From Hordeum vulgare subsp. vulgare (Eukaryota; Streptophyta; Magnoliopsida; Poales; Poaceae), in assembly GCF_904849725.1 (NCBI RefSeq), contig NC_058518.1, positions 394,121,581 to 394,185,580 on the forward strand: a stretch of DNA of 64,000 nt, read 5' to 3'. The notes under the pieces were generated by a model. That model saw only the letters and a program-made list of their open reading frames with translations, was not told the DNA's origin and made no database searches. A program made the position numbers and the translations under genes. This document shows, piece by piece, positions 45,545 through 56,846 of this stretch (its first letter is position 1; the number at the start of each line of letters is the position of its first letter).

Positions 45545-47066
45545 TGCTACTCCTTGCTGATGTGTTGGTTTTCCTCCAAGCTTAAAGGGTGATGTAGGAC
45601 AGCGACGATGAGTATTTCCCTCAGTTATGATACCAAGGTATCAATCCAATAGGAAGATCCACAAGACTATGTAAGCAGCACCAGGACACAAATAGCAAAT
45701 CCTCGCAACCCAACGCGTGGAGGGGCTGTTAATCCCTCGTGGGTAAAGTATGGATAGATTAATAGATGCAAATAAGAGTGATAGCAAATATAATGCATCA
45801 AGGCATTTTTGGGTTGCTTGGTAATATAGATATGAAAATAAAAGAGCAAATAAAATAGAAACGCAAATAGCAAAGTAGAGATTGCAAATAGATGATGTGA
45901 AGTAGACCCGGGGGCTGTAGGTTTCACTAGTGAATTCTCTCGAGAGAATAGCAAACGGTGGGTAGACAAATTAGTGTTGAGCAAATAATTATGACGATAT
46001 TCAAGACAATGATCATGTATATATGCAGCACGTCCAAGACAAGTAGACCGACTTCTTCCTGCATCTACTTCTATTACTCTACACATCGACCGCTATCTAG
46101 CAAACATCTAGTGTATTGAGTTCATGGAGAAACAGAGTAATGCCTTAAGAACGATGACGTGATGTAGACAAGATCTATTCATGTAGGAATAGACCCCATC
46201 GTTTTATCCTTGATAGCAACGATACATGCATGTCATGTCTCTTTGTGTCACTGAGATTGAGCACGACAAGATCAAACCCATCGCAAAGCACCTCTTCCCA
46301 TTGCAATATAAAAGATCAAGTTGGCCAGACAAAAAAAATATAGGAGAAGAAATACGAGGCTATAATAATCAAGCATGAATATGATTTCATAGATCCGATC
46401 ATAAACTCACAATTCATCGGATCCCAACAAACACACCGCAAAAGAAAGAGTTACATCAGTTACATCATACGGATCTCCAAGAGACCATTGTATTGAGAAA
46501 CAAAACGATAGCTACTACCTACTGACCCGTAGGTTTCATATGAACTACTCACACATCATCGAAGGAGCACCAATGAGGATGGTGAACCCCTCCGTGATCG
46601 TGTTCCTCTCCGGAACGGGCTCTAGATTGGATTTAATGGCTCTGAAACTTGTGGCGTTTGAAACGAATTTTCGTTGACTCCTCTAGGGTTTTATAAATAT
46701 TGGGGTATTTATAGAGCTCAAAGGCGATGGAGGAGGTTCCCGAGGGCCCCACTAGACACCAGGCTGTGCAAGGGGCCTCTTGCACGCCCTGATGTCTAGT
46801 GCCCCCCTGGGCCTTATCTACTGCTCATTCTTGGCTCCGAAGTTTCCTTCTGGTCCAAAAAAATCTCCGTAAAGTTTCGTGGCATTTGGACCTCATCTAA
46901 TATGGATTTTGTGCGAAGGAAAAAACCAAGTGGCACTAGGCACTATGTCAATAGGTTAGTCCCAAAAAATGATATAAAGTAGTTATAAAATGATCCTAAA
47001 ACATCCAAGAATGATAATATAACATCATGGAACAATAAAAAATATAGATACGTTGGAGACGTATCA
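45545..47066 (-). repeat. 5' LTR of element D
   Basis: A 1522 bp LTR. It ends at 47066 with ..GATACGTTGGAGACGTATCA on the plus strand, before the duplicated CACGA. Confidence 0.92.
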
Positions 47067-47891
47067 CACGACTCCATTCTTCAATCTTTATTTCTTGCAG
47101 GAAGAGGATCGCGAGCTTGTGGACCTTCGCCAAATTGCTAACTATTGCATGTCTCGCCGGTGTGTTAAGCCCTCTAATGTTCTAGCTCATGATCAATGGT
47201 GATGTGTTACTCATGGGGACACCACATGTAGCTCCAGCGACAAATAATTAAATTGATCAAAGACAAATACACCACCATCAGCGCGAGGGGCCGCCAGTGG
47301 CCACCAAGAGGCCCCAAATCCAGCCGGAAAACTACTACACAACCATCTATACATATGTAGGCACTACCGCTACAACACATAACTAATCCTAACTCGAACC
47401 TGCCGGGCGCTGGCCGTCACCGGAGCTTAAAACTACTATGATCATCTAACATGGGGAAGATGCAGCCCCAAGAGCCTCTCTGTCAGGACCGTTCATGCCG
47501 TACACAATCTTTAGTGCTTCGACATCGAGGCGGGTGAGCATGATGATGGGAGCCAGGTCCGCATCAGACAGCTGCTCGTCAAAATGACGGATGAGGGCCT
47601 CCACCGCCTTGGCCGTCATATTCTCTCTTGGCCCAGTATGCCGAGCCCGTGGACGTGGCACAGGGTAGTGCGCTCACTCAATGGCACCATGGAGGGGTTG
47701 GCTGCTTGACGAGTGCTCTGTCGTGTTGGAGTCGCCGATTGTCTGGTCCTAATAGGTGTGTTCGGTCATGCCTTGCCTCTTCCCACTAGCGAGTGGGTGA
47801 AGAGATGCCTCAGAGCCCTGCTACAGCTTCCCTCCTCCAGGCGCATGTGGCACCCTGGTGTGTCACCGCCCCCAATTGGAGTGAGTGGGTG
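47067..47891 (-). pseudogene. LINE: start of ORF2 and end of ORF1
   Basis: 47200-47067 (minus) encodes NIRGLNTPARHAIVSNLAKV, HKLAILFLQEIKIEEW, the N-terminal endonuclease block (NxRGLN..R, LQExK). It breaks exactly at element D and continues at 40159. Upstream, 47661-47446 reads MTAKAVEALIRHFDEQLSDA, APIIMLTRLDVEALKIVYGM, resembling the C-terminus of Triticeae LINE ORF1; this second assignment is by general resemblance only. The spacer 47201-47445 matches an ORF1-ORF2 gap. Confidence 0.7.
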
Positions 47892-49653
47892 TGTTGGGGA
47901 ACGGTGCATGGCAAACAAATTTTTTCCTACGCACACGGAAGACCTATCATGGTGATGATCATCTATGAGAGGGGAGATCGGATTCACATACCCTTGTAGA
48001 TCACTAAGCGGGAAGCGTTAAGAAACACGGTTGATGTAGTCGAACGTCTTCGCGATCTGAATCGCAAGCGTCGCACGAACTCCGTCCCGATCTAGTACCG
48101 AACGGACGACACCTCCGCGTTCAACACATGTACAGCTCGATGACGATCTCCACCTTCTTGATCCAGTAAGAGAGACGAAGAGGGAGTTGAATTCTTTGGC
48201 AACACGACGGCGTGGCGTTGATGGTGGTGGAGCTACTCCGGCAAGGCTTCGACGTGCGGTACTGAACTAGCTACGGGGTGTCATGAAGTGGTGGAGGGAG
48301 AGAGGGTTGCACAATGGCTTGGGGTGCAAAAAGTCTCTCAGACCTCCACTATATATAGGTGGAACAAGAGGGAGGGTTGTTTTGCCTCCTACTCAAAGTA
48401 GGAGGGTTCGGCCGAACCAAGAGGGAGGAGTCCTCCTCCAATTCGGTTTGGTGGAGGACTCCTTTTCCACTTGTCTGCCTCCTTCCTTTTTTCCTTTTTC
48501 CTTTTATTTTTGCTTTGGCCGAAATATGTTATTGGGTTGGCCTGACCAGCATACTAAGGGCTGGTGAGCCACCCATAGCCCTATTAGGTCCTCTCCCGGG
48601 TGAGTGGCCCCTCCCGGTAAAACCTTGGAACCCATTCGTCACTCCTGGTACTTTACTGGTAATGCTCGAAATCTTTCCGGAAGCCAAATGCAACATTCCT
48701 ATATATGAATCTTCGTATCTGGAATATTGTAGAAACCCTCATGACGTTCAGGATCTCATCCAGGACTCCGAACAACATTTGGTTACCAACATCAATAATT
48801 AAACTATACTGAAACGTCACCGGACCATAAGTGTGCAGACCCTGCGTTCAAGAACTATGTAGACATGATCGAGACGCTCTCCGGTTAATATCCAATAGTG
48901 GGACCTGGATGCCCATATTGGATCCTACATATTCGACGAAGATCTTATCGGTTGAACCTGTATGTCAAGGATTCAGTTAATCCCGTATAATATTCCCTTT
49001 GTCCTTCGGTATGTTACTTGCCCGAGATTCGATCGTCGGTATCTCTATACCTATTTCAATCTCGTTACCGGCAAGTCTCTTTACTCGTTCCGTAATACAA
49101 GATCTCGTGGCTAACTCTGTAGTCACATTGCTTGCAAGGCTTGTTTGTGATGTTGTATTACCAAGTGGGCCCTGAGATACCTCTCCGTCATACAGAGTGA
49201 AAAATCCCAGTCTTGATCCATGCTAACTCGACAGACACCTTTGGAGATGCCTGTAGAGTACCTTTATAGTCACCCAGTTACGTTGCGACGTTTGATACAC
49301 ACAAGGCATTCCTCCGGTGTCAGTGAGTTACATGATCTCATGGTCATAGGAATGTATACTTGACATGCAGAAAACAATAGCAACAAAATGACACGATCAT
49401 ATGCTACATTCATAGTATGGGTCTTGTCCATCACATCATTCTCCTAATGATGTGATCCCGTCATCAAGTGACAACACTTTTCTATGGCTAGGAAACCTTA
49501 ACCATCCTTGACCAACATGCTAGTCAACTCGAGGCTCACATGCATTTATGTTTCCATTCAATACAATTATAGAATGGATAATAAACGATTATCTTGAAAC
49601 AGGAAATATAATAATAAGTATTTTATTATTGCCTCTAGGGCATATTTCCAACA
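47892..49653 (-). repeat. 3' LTR of the Angela element
   Basis: A 1762 bp LTR. Relative to the other LTR it lacks ~27 bp near 49535 but keeps the ~360 bp segment missing there. Confidence 0.93.
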
Positions 49654-49704
49654 GTCTCCCACTTGCACTAGAGTCAATAATCTAGCTTCACATCTCTATG
49701 TCAT

Positions 49705-51117
49705 TTACAATGTAATGAATCTAACACCCATACAGTTCTGGTGTTGATCATGCTTTGCTCGTGGAAGAGGGTTAGTCACCGAATCTGCAACATTCAGATC
49801 CGTGTGCACTTTGCAAATATTTATGTCTTCCTCCTTGATGTAATCGTGGATGGCATTGAAGCATTGCTTTATGTGTCTGGTCCTCTTGTGAAACCTTGGT
49901 TCCTTGGCTAGAGCAATGGCACCAGTGTTGTCACAGAACAGATTGATTGGATCATGTGCACTTGGCACTACTCCAAGATCTGACATGAACTGCTTCATCC
50001 AGACACCCTCCTTAGCCGCCTCTGAGGCAGCTATGTACTCTGCTTCACATGTAGAATCAGCTACGACGCTTTGCTTGGAACTGCACCAGCTTACCGCATC
50101 CCGTTAAGAATTAATACGTATCCGGTTTGTGACTTAGAGTCATCCGGATCAGTGTCAAAGCTTGCATCGACGTAACCCCTTACGACGAGCTCTTCGTCAC
50201 CTCCATAAACATGAAACATTTCCTTAGTCCTTTTTAGGTAGTTCAGAATATTCTTGACCGCCGCCCAGTGTTCCACTCCTGGATCACTTTGAAACCTTCC
50301 TGCCATACTTATGGCCAGGCTGACATTCGGTCTTGTGCACAACATTGCATACATGATAGACCCTATGGCTGAAGCATAGGGGACGACACTCATCTTTTCT
50401 CTATCTTCTGTAGTTACTGGACATCCGGTCTTACTCAACTTTATACCTTGTAACACATGCAAGAACCCCTTCTTGGATTGTTCCATTTTGAACTTCTTCA
50501 AAACTTTATCAAGGTATGTGCTTTGTGAAAGAGCTATTAGGCGTCTCGACCTATCTCTATAGATCTTTATGCCCAATATGTAAGCAGCTTCTCCTAGGTC
50601 CTTCATTGAAAAACTCTTATTCAAGTAACCCTTTATGCTTTCCAGTAACTCTACATTGTTTCCAATCAGCAATATGTCATCCACATATAATATTAGAAAT
50701 GCTACAGATCTCCCACTCACTTTCTTGTAAATACAAGATTCTCCAAAAACTTGTATAAACCCAAATGCCTTGATCACCTCATCAAAGCGTTGATTCCAAC
50801 TCCGAGATGTTTGCACCAGCCCATAAATGGATCGCTGGAGCTTGTACACTTTGTGAGCATTCTCTGTATCGACAAAACCTTTGGGTTGCATCATATACAA
50901 CTCTTCCTTAAGAAACCCGTTAGGGAACGCCGTTTTGACATCCATCTGCGAGATTTCATAATCAAAAAATGTAGCTATTGCTAATATGATTCGGACGGAC
51001 TGAAGCATCGCTACGGGTGAGAATGTCTCATCGTAGTCAACTCCTTGAACTTGTGAAAACCCCTTTGCCACAAGTCGAGCTTTATAAACGGTCACATTAC
51101 CGTCTCCGTCCGTCTTC
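49705..51117 (-). pseudogene. Copia reverse transcriptase and RNase H
   Basis: The RT frame 51095-50091 (334 residues) is open: VYKARLVAKGFSQVQGVDYD, VRIILAIATFFDYEISQMDV, KTAFPNGFL, the catalytic box LYVDDILLIGNN, PYASAIGSIMYAMLCTRPNV. A frameshift near 51110 separates it from the upstream block. A stop after LNGMR (50091) precedes the RNase H part, which resumes at 49998 with MKQFMSDLGVVPSAHDPINL, FCDNTGAIALAKEP and TRHIKQ. YVDD and the RNase H DNTGAI motif survive, so the core was recently functional. Confidence 0.93.
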
Positions 51118-51213
51118 TCTTAAAGACCCATTTGTTCTGAATAGCCTTGCGACCTTCAGGTAGTACTTCCAAAGTTCATACTTTGTTTTCATACATAGTT
51201 CCTATCTCTGATT

Positions 51214-52505
51214 TCATGGTTCTAACCATATGTTGGAATATGTGCCCACCATTGCTTCTCCATAACTCGCACGCTCACTATTGTCCAACAACATGATTGA
51301 CAAAACATGATTCCCGTACCACTCCGGAGTAGTACGTGCTCTTGTCGACCTGCGAGTTCCGACAATAACTTGATCTGAAGCTTCATGATCATCATTATTA
51401 GCTTCCTCGTCAACTGGTGTTGCCTCTATAGAAATTTCTTTCTGCCCTGCGCCACCATCTTTTTGAAGCAGAGGTTCCGCAACCTCATCAAGTTCTATCT
51501 TCCTCCCACTCAATTCTTTCGAGAGAAACTCTTTCTCAAGAAAAGCTCGGTTCTTAGCGACAAACACTTTGCCCTCGGATCTGAGATAGAAGGTATACCC
51601 AGCTCTCTCTTTTGGGTAACCTATGAAGACACACTTTCTTGCTTTGGGTTCCAGCTTTTCAGGCTGAAGCTTTTTGACATAAGCATCACATCCCCAAACT
51701 TTAAGAAATGACTACTTTGGCTTCTTGCCATACCATAGCTCATATGGTGTTGTCTCAACGGATTTTCATGGTGCCCTATTTAAAGTGAATGTAGCTGCCT
51801 CCAATGCATAGCCCCAAAATGATAATGGCAAAGCGGTAAGAAGCATCATAGAACGCGCCATATCTAATAAAGTACGATTGCGATGTTCGGACACACCATT
51901 ACATTGTGGTGTTCCAGGCGGTGTCAACTGTGAAACAACTCCACATTGTCCTAAGTGAGCACCAAACTCGTAACTCAGATATTCACCTCCTCAATCAGAT
52001 CATAGGAACTTAATCTTCTTGATACGATGATTTTCAACTTACTCCGAAATTGTTTGAACTTTTCAAACGTTTCAGACTTGTGCTTCATCAAGTAGATATA
52101 GCCATACCTACTCAAATCGTCAGTGAAGGTGAGAAAATAACGATATCCTCCACGTGCCTCTATGCTCATTGGTCCGCACACATCAGTATGTATGATCTCC
52201 AACAAGTCACTTGTACGCTCCATTGTTGTAGAGAACGGAGTCTTAGTCATCTTGCCCATGAGACATGGTTCACATGTGTCAAGTGATTCAAAATCAAGTG
52301 ACTCCAAAAGTCTATCAGCATGGAGTTTCTTCATGCGCTTAACACCAATATGACCTAAGCGGAAGTGCCAAAAGAAAGTGGCGCTATCATTGTTAACTAT
52401 ACATCTTTTGGTCTCAATGTTATGGATATGAGTGTCATCTGAATCGAGATTCAATATGAACAAACCCCTCACATTGGGTGCATGACCATAAAAGATATTA
52501 CTCAT
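51214..52505 (-). pseudogene. Copia GAG-pre-integrase and integrase, broken
   Basis: 52505-51975 reads MSNIFYGHAPNVRGLFILNL, FWHFRLGHIGVKRMKKL, CEPCLMGKMTKTPF (HHCC zinc-binding block), then IHTDVCGPMSIEARGGYRYF and FTDDLSRYGYIY, with two catalytic Asp. A frameshift after KQFRSKL destroys the third acidic block. The decayed remainder can be followed in other frames (QCNG..., PYELWYGKKPK, GCDAYVKKLQPEKLEPKARK). 51567-51214 is the linker before RT (TRRSTRARTTPEWYG). Confidence 0.88.
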
Positions 52506-52734
52506 ATAAATAGAACAACCATTATTCTCTCACTTAAATGAGTAACCATCTCGCAATAAACAAGATCCAGATATAATGTTCATGCTCAACGCATGCACTA
52601 AATAACAATTACTTAAGTGCATCACTAATCCCAATGGTAACTGAAGTGAGACCATGCCGACGGCGACCGCATCAACCTTGGAACCATGTCCCACGCGCAT
52701 CGTCACTTCATCCTTCGCCAGCCTTCGTTTATTC

Positions 52735-53684
52735 TACAGTTCCTGTTTTGAGTTGCAAATGTGAGCAACAAAACAGGTATCAAATACCCAGGAACTACTA
52801 CGAGAGATGGTGAGGTACACATCAATAACATGTATATCATATATACCTTGTTTGGCATTGGCCGCCTTCTTATCGGCGAGATACTTGGGGGAGTTGCGCT
52901 TCCAGAGACCAGTCCCCTTGCAATAATAGTACTCGGTTTCCGGCTTAGGTCCAGCCTTGGGTTTCTTCGTTGGAGAAGCAACAACTTTGCCACTCTTCTT
53001 GGAGTTACCCTTCTTGCCTTTGTCGTTTTTCTTGAAACTAGTGGTCTTATTGACAAACAACACTTGATGTTCTTTCTGGATTTCTGACTCAGCGACTTTC
53101 AGCATCGCAAATAACTCGCCGGGTGACTTATTCATCCCTTGCATTTTATAGTTTAACACGAAGCTCTTATAGCTAGGTGGCAGTGATTGAAGAATTCTGT
53201 CAGTGATAGCTTCTTGCGGGAATTCCATCCCCAACTCAACTAGACGGTTAGAGTACCCAGACATTCTGAGCACGTGTTCACGGAAAGACGAATTCTCCTC
53301 CATTTTGCAAGCATAGAACTTATCGGAGGTCTCATACCTCTTGATTCGGGCATTCTTCTCAAAGATAAACTTCAACTCCTGGAACATCTCATATGCTCCA
53401 TGACGTTCAAAACGTCTTTGAAGTCCCAGTTCTAAGCCATACAAAACTGCACATTGAACTAGTGAGTAGTCATCCTTACGTGCTTGCCAAGCGTTCAAAA
53501 CATCTTGGTCTGCTGTAGCGGGTGGTGCATTTCCTAGCGATGCATCAAGCACATATTGCTTTTGGCCAGCTTGGAGGATAAGTCTCAGATTGTGAGCCTA
53601 GTCAACAAAGTTGCTTCCATCATCCTTCAGCTTAGCTTTCTCTAGGAACGTACTAAAATTCAGGGTTGCTACTGCGCGAGCCAT
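52735..53684 (-). pseudogene. Copia gag and start of protease
   Basis: ATG at 53684: MARAVATLNFSTFLEKAKLK, DDGSNFVD, then TAG at 53598-53600 where the family has Trp, then LRLILQAGQKQYVLDASLGN. The capsid core continues as QRRFERHGAYEMFQELKFIF and MEFPQEAITDRILQSLPPSY. The zinc knuckle reads YYYCKGTGLWKRNSPKY: its first Cys, the His and the last Cys are replaced (Y, L, S). The protease motif is WVFDTCFVAH, with Cys in place of Gly after the catalytic DT. The frame ends at a TAG near 52734. Confidence 0.9.
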
Positions 53685-55094
53685 TGATCTACAACATAAA
53701 ATTTTGCAAAGATTACTTAGACTATGTTCAAGACAATTGAGTTTAGCTAATCATATTACTAATAAACTCCCACTCAAATAGACATCCCTCTAGTCATTTG
53801 AGTGTCGCATGATCCAAATTCACTAACTCAAGTCCGATCATCACGTGAGTTGAGTATAGTTTCAATGGTGAACATCTCCATGTTGATCATATCAACTATA
53901 TGATTCATGCTCGATCTTTTGGTCTCTTGCGTTCCGAGGCCATGTCTGTACATGCTAGGCTCGTCAAGTTTAACCCGAGTGTTCCGCGTGTGCAACTGAT
54001 TTGCACCCGTTGTATGTGAACGTTGAGTCTATCACACCCGATCATCACGTGGTGTCTCGAAACGACGAACTGTCGCAATGGTGCATAGCTGGGGAGAACA
54101 CAATTTTATCTTGAAATTTTAGTGAGGGATCACCTTATAATGCTACCGTCGTTCTAAGCAAAATAAGGTGCATAAAAGGATTAACATCACATGTGAATCA
54201 TAAGTGACATGATAGGGCCATGAACTTGTGCTTCTTGATCTCTATCACGAAAGTACCGGCATGATCTCCATCGTCACCGGCGCTGCACCATGATCTCCAT
54301 CATCGTGCCACCATTGAGGTTGTCCTTCTATCTATGCTATTACTACTACATCTACAACCTAGCGATATAGTAAAAGCATCTGCAAGCACAAACGTTAGTT
54401 TAAAGACAACCCTATGGCTCCTGCTGGTTGCCGTAGCATCGACATGCAAGTCGATATTTAACTATTACAACATGATCATCTCATACATCCAATATATCAT
54501 ATCATGTCTTTGTCCATATCACATCACATGCATACCCTGCAAAAACAAGTTAGACGTCCTCTTATTTGTTGTTGTATGTTTTACGTGGCTGCTATGGGTA
54601 TCTAGTATGATCGCATCTTACTTATGCAAAGCCACAACGGTGATATGAAAATTTCTAAAGTTGAAGAAACAAACACCCGCCGGTCATCTTTATGCAACAA
54701 GTTGCATATCAGTCGATGAAACCTGTCTCCCGTAAGCCTACGAGTAAGGTTGGTCCGGGCCGCTTCAATCCAACAATACCGCCGAATCAAGAAAAGACTA
54801 AGGAGGGTGGCAAATTGAACATCAACGCCCACAAAGTCTTTTGTGTTCTACTCGAGATATCATCTATGCACCATGTTCAAGAATTCATCCGATTAACCCA
54901 TTAACTTGCCGATTAATCCCTACTCGTAAGGTCACTGAGTAGACGATTAACTGATAAATCGCCCGACTAATGGATTAAATGGCCGATTAACTTGCCGATT
55001 AGCCTATTAATCCCCTACTCACCAGCCAACCGAGCAGTTACCAGTTAACGATTTCCTCAACAATGTCTATGCATGAACCTAGCTCTGGTACCAC
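53685..55094 (-). other. Angela 5' leader (between PBS and gag)
   Basis: A 1.4 kb untranslated leader, usual for BARE/Angela elements, which carry packaging signals there. A GCCGATTAA-type motif recurs several times at about 54895-55010. No ORF of note. Confidence 0.6.
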
Positions 55095-56497
55095 TGTTGG
55101 GGAACGTTGCATGGGAAACAAAAAAATTCCTACGCACACGAAGACCAATCATGGTGATGATCATCTACGAGAGGGAGATCGGATCCACATACCCTTGTAG
55201 ATCGCTAAGCGGGAAGCGTTAAGAAACGCGGTTGATGTAGTGGAACGTCTTCGCGATCCAAATCGCCACCGTCCCACGATCCGTCCCGATCTAGCACCGA
55301 ACGGACGACACCTCCGCGTTCAGCACATGTACAGCTTGATGACGATCTCCGCCTTCTTGATCCAGCAAGAGAGAGGTAACTTAATTCTCCGGCAGCACGA
55401 CGACGTGGCGGTGATGATGGTGGAGCTACTCCAGTAGGGCTTCGCCGTGCCGTACCGATCTAGCTACGAGGTGTCACGAAGTAGTGGAGGGAGAGAGGTT
55501 TGCACAAAGGCTTGAGGTTCAAAAACCCTCTCAAATCTCCACTATATATAGGAGGAACAAGAGGGAGGGTGCCTTGCCTCCTACTCCAAGTAGGAGGAGT
55601 CAGCCGAGCCAAGGCGGAAGGTCTCCTCCTCCAATTCGGTTTGGTGGAGGAGTCATTTCCTTCTTGTCCACCTATTTTGTTTTTTTATTTCTTATTCCAT
55701 TATTTTTCTTGAGGACCTGGACGTCCATATTGGATCCTACATATTCTACGAAGATCTTATCTGTTGAACATTTATGTCAAGGATTCACACAATCTCGTAT
55801 ATCATTCCCTTTGTCCTTCGGTATGTTACTTGCCCGAGATTGGATCGTCGGTATCGCCATACCTATTCCAATCTCGTTACCGGCAAGTCTCTTTACTCGT
55901 TCCATAATACAAGATCTCATGGCTAACTCTTTAGTCACACTGCTTGCAAAGACTTGTTTGTGATGTTGTATTATCGAGTGGGCCCCGAGATACCTCTCCG
56001 TCACACGGAGTGACAAATCCCAGTTTTGGTCCATGCTGACTCAACAGACACCTTCAGAGATGCCTTTAGAGTACCTTTATAGTCACCCAGTTACGTTGTG
56101 ATGTTTGATACACACAAGTCATTCCTCCGGTATCAGTGAGTTACATGATCTCATGGTCATAGGAATGTATACTTGACATGCAGAAAACAATAGAAACAAA
56201 ATGACATGATCATATGCTACGTTCATAGTTTGGGTCTTGTCCATCACATCATTCTCCTAATGATGTGATCCCGTCATCAAGTGACAACACTTGTCTATGG
56301 CTAGGAAACCTTTACCATCCTTGACCAACATGCTAGTCAACTAGAGGCTCACTAGGGACATTGTTTTGTCTATTTATCCACTCATGCATTTATGTTTCCA
56401 TTCAAAAAAATTATAGAATGGATAATAAACGATTATCTTGAAACAGGAAATATAATAATAACTATTTTATTATTGCCTCTAGGGCATATTTCCAACA
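55095..56497 (-). repeat. 5' LTR of the Angela element, internally deleted
   Basis: A 1403 bp LTR. Around 55710 it jumps from a T-rich stretch to GAGGACCTGGACGTCC, skipping about 360 bp present at 48525-48898 in the other LTR. A CTATATATAG TATA-like box remains near 55544. Confidence 0.9.
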
Positions 56498-56846
56498 CTG
56501 GCCGCCCTTGTCACCCCCGTCATGGCAACACATGGGTCTTGTCGAGGGCATACCATGGCAACCCGTTGGCGCCGCTCGCACCTCGGAGCGCCCACGCTGG
56601 TCCGGGCCCTGCCCCAACACCGGCGTGCCATCTTTGTTGTCATGCACCCAACCACCCGCATGTGGGCACGTGGGTACGAGCGATCGTTTTTGTCTTCATT
56701 GCAGGAGGGGAGGTCACTCTGCTATGAGGAGGGCGAGCACGGGGACAACGGCGTCCATTCCTCGATGTGGTCCAGGTGCACCAGGACATCCCACCTCTTG
56801 AGACGGGGCGGCGAGTACCAAACATCTCGTCGACGCGCCCGCCCCC
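56498..56846 (-). pseudogene. Probable LINE ORF1 fragment, right of Angela
   Basis: GC-rich sequence that joins across the solo LTR at 56847 (after removing one CCCCC) to 58292-58560 in one minus-strand frame (HVRGRARRRDVWYSPPR, LKRWDVLVHLDHIEEWTPLS). Assignment to the same LINE rests on position, strand and composition; no domain was recognised with certainty. Confidence 0.45.

Larger units (their letters stand above)
40165..47066 (-). mobile_element. Gypsy LTR retrotransposon 'D', inserted in the LINE endonuclease
   Basis: A 6902 bp element with LTRs 40165-41721 (3') and 45545-47066 (5') and a perfect CACGA duplication (40160-40164, 47067-47071). PBS at 45520-45537 (minus TGGCATCGTTGCCGGGGA). 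Polypurine tract next to 41722 (minus AAGCTTGGGGATGT). The LTRs belong with element A. The 3.8 kb interior has one decayed ORF and no pol. Confidence 0.94.
47892..56497 (-). mobile_element. Angela/BARE-type Copia retrotransposon
   Basis: An 8606 bp element with LTRs 47892-49653 (3', 1762 bp) and 55095-56497 (5', 1403 bp). On the minus strand the LTR begins TGTTGGAAATATGCCCTAGA and ends ..CGTTCCCCAACA. PBS at 55082-55093 (minus TGGTACCAGAGC, initiator-Met type) and polypurine tract AGTGGGAGAC at 49654-49663. Gag, protease, integrase, RT and RNase H follow in Copia order, with lesions in each. The flanking 5-mers GGGTG and CTGGC do not match, so no target duplication remains. Confidence 0.95.
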
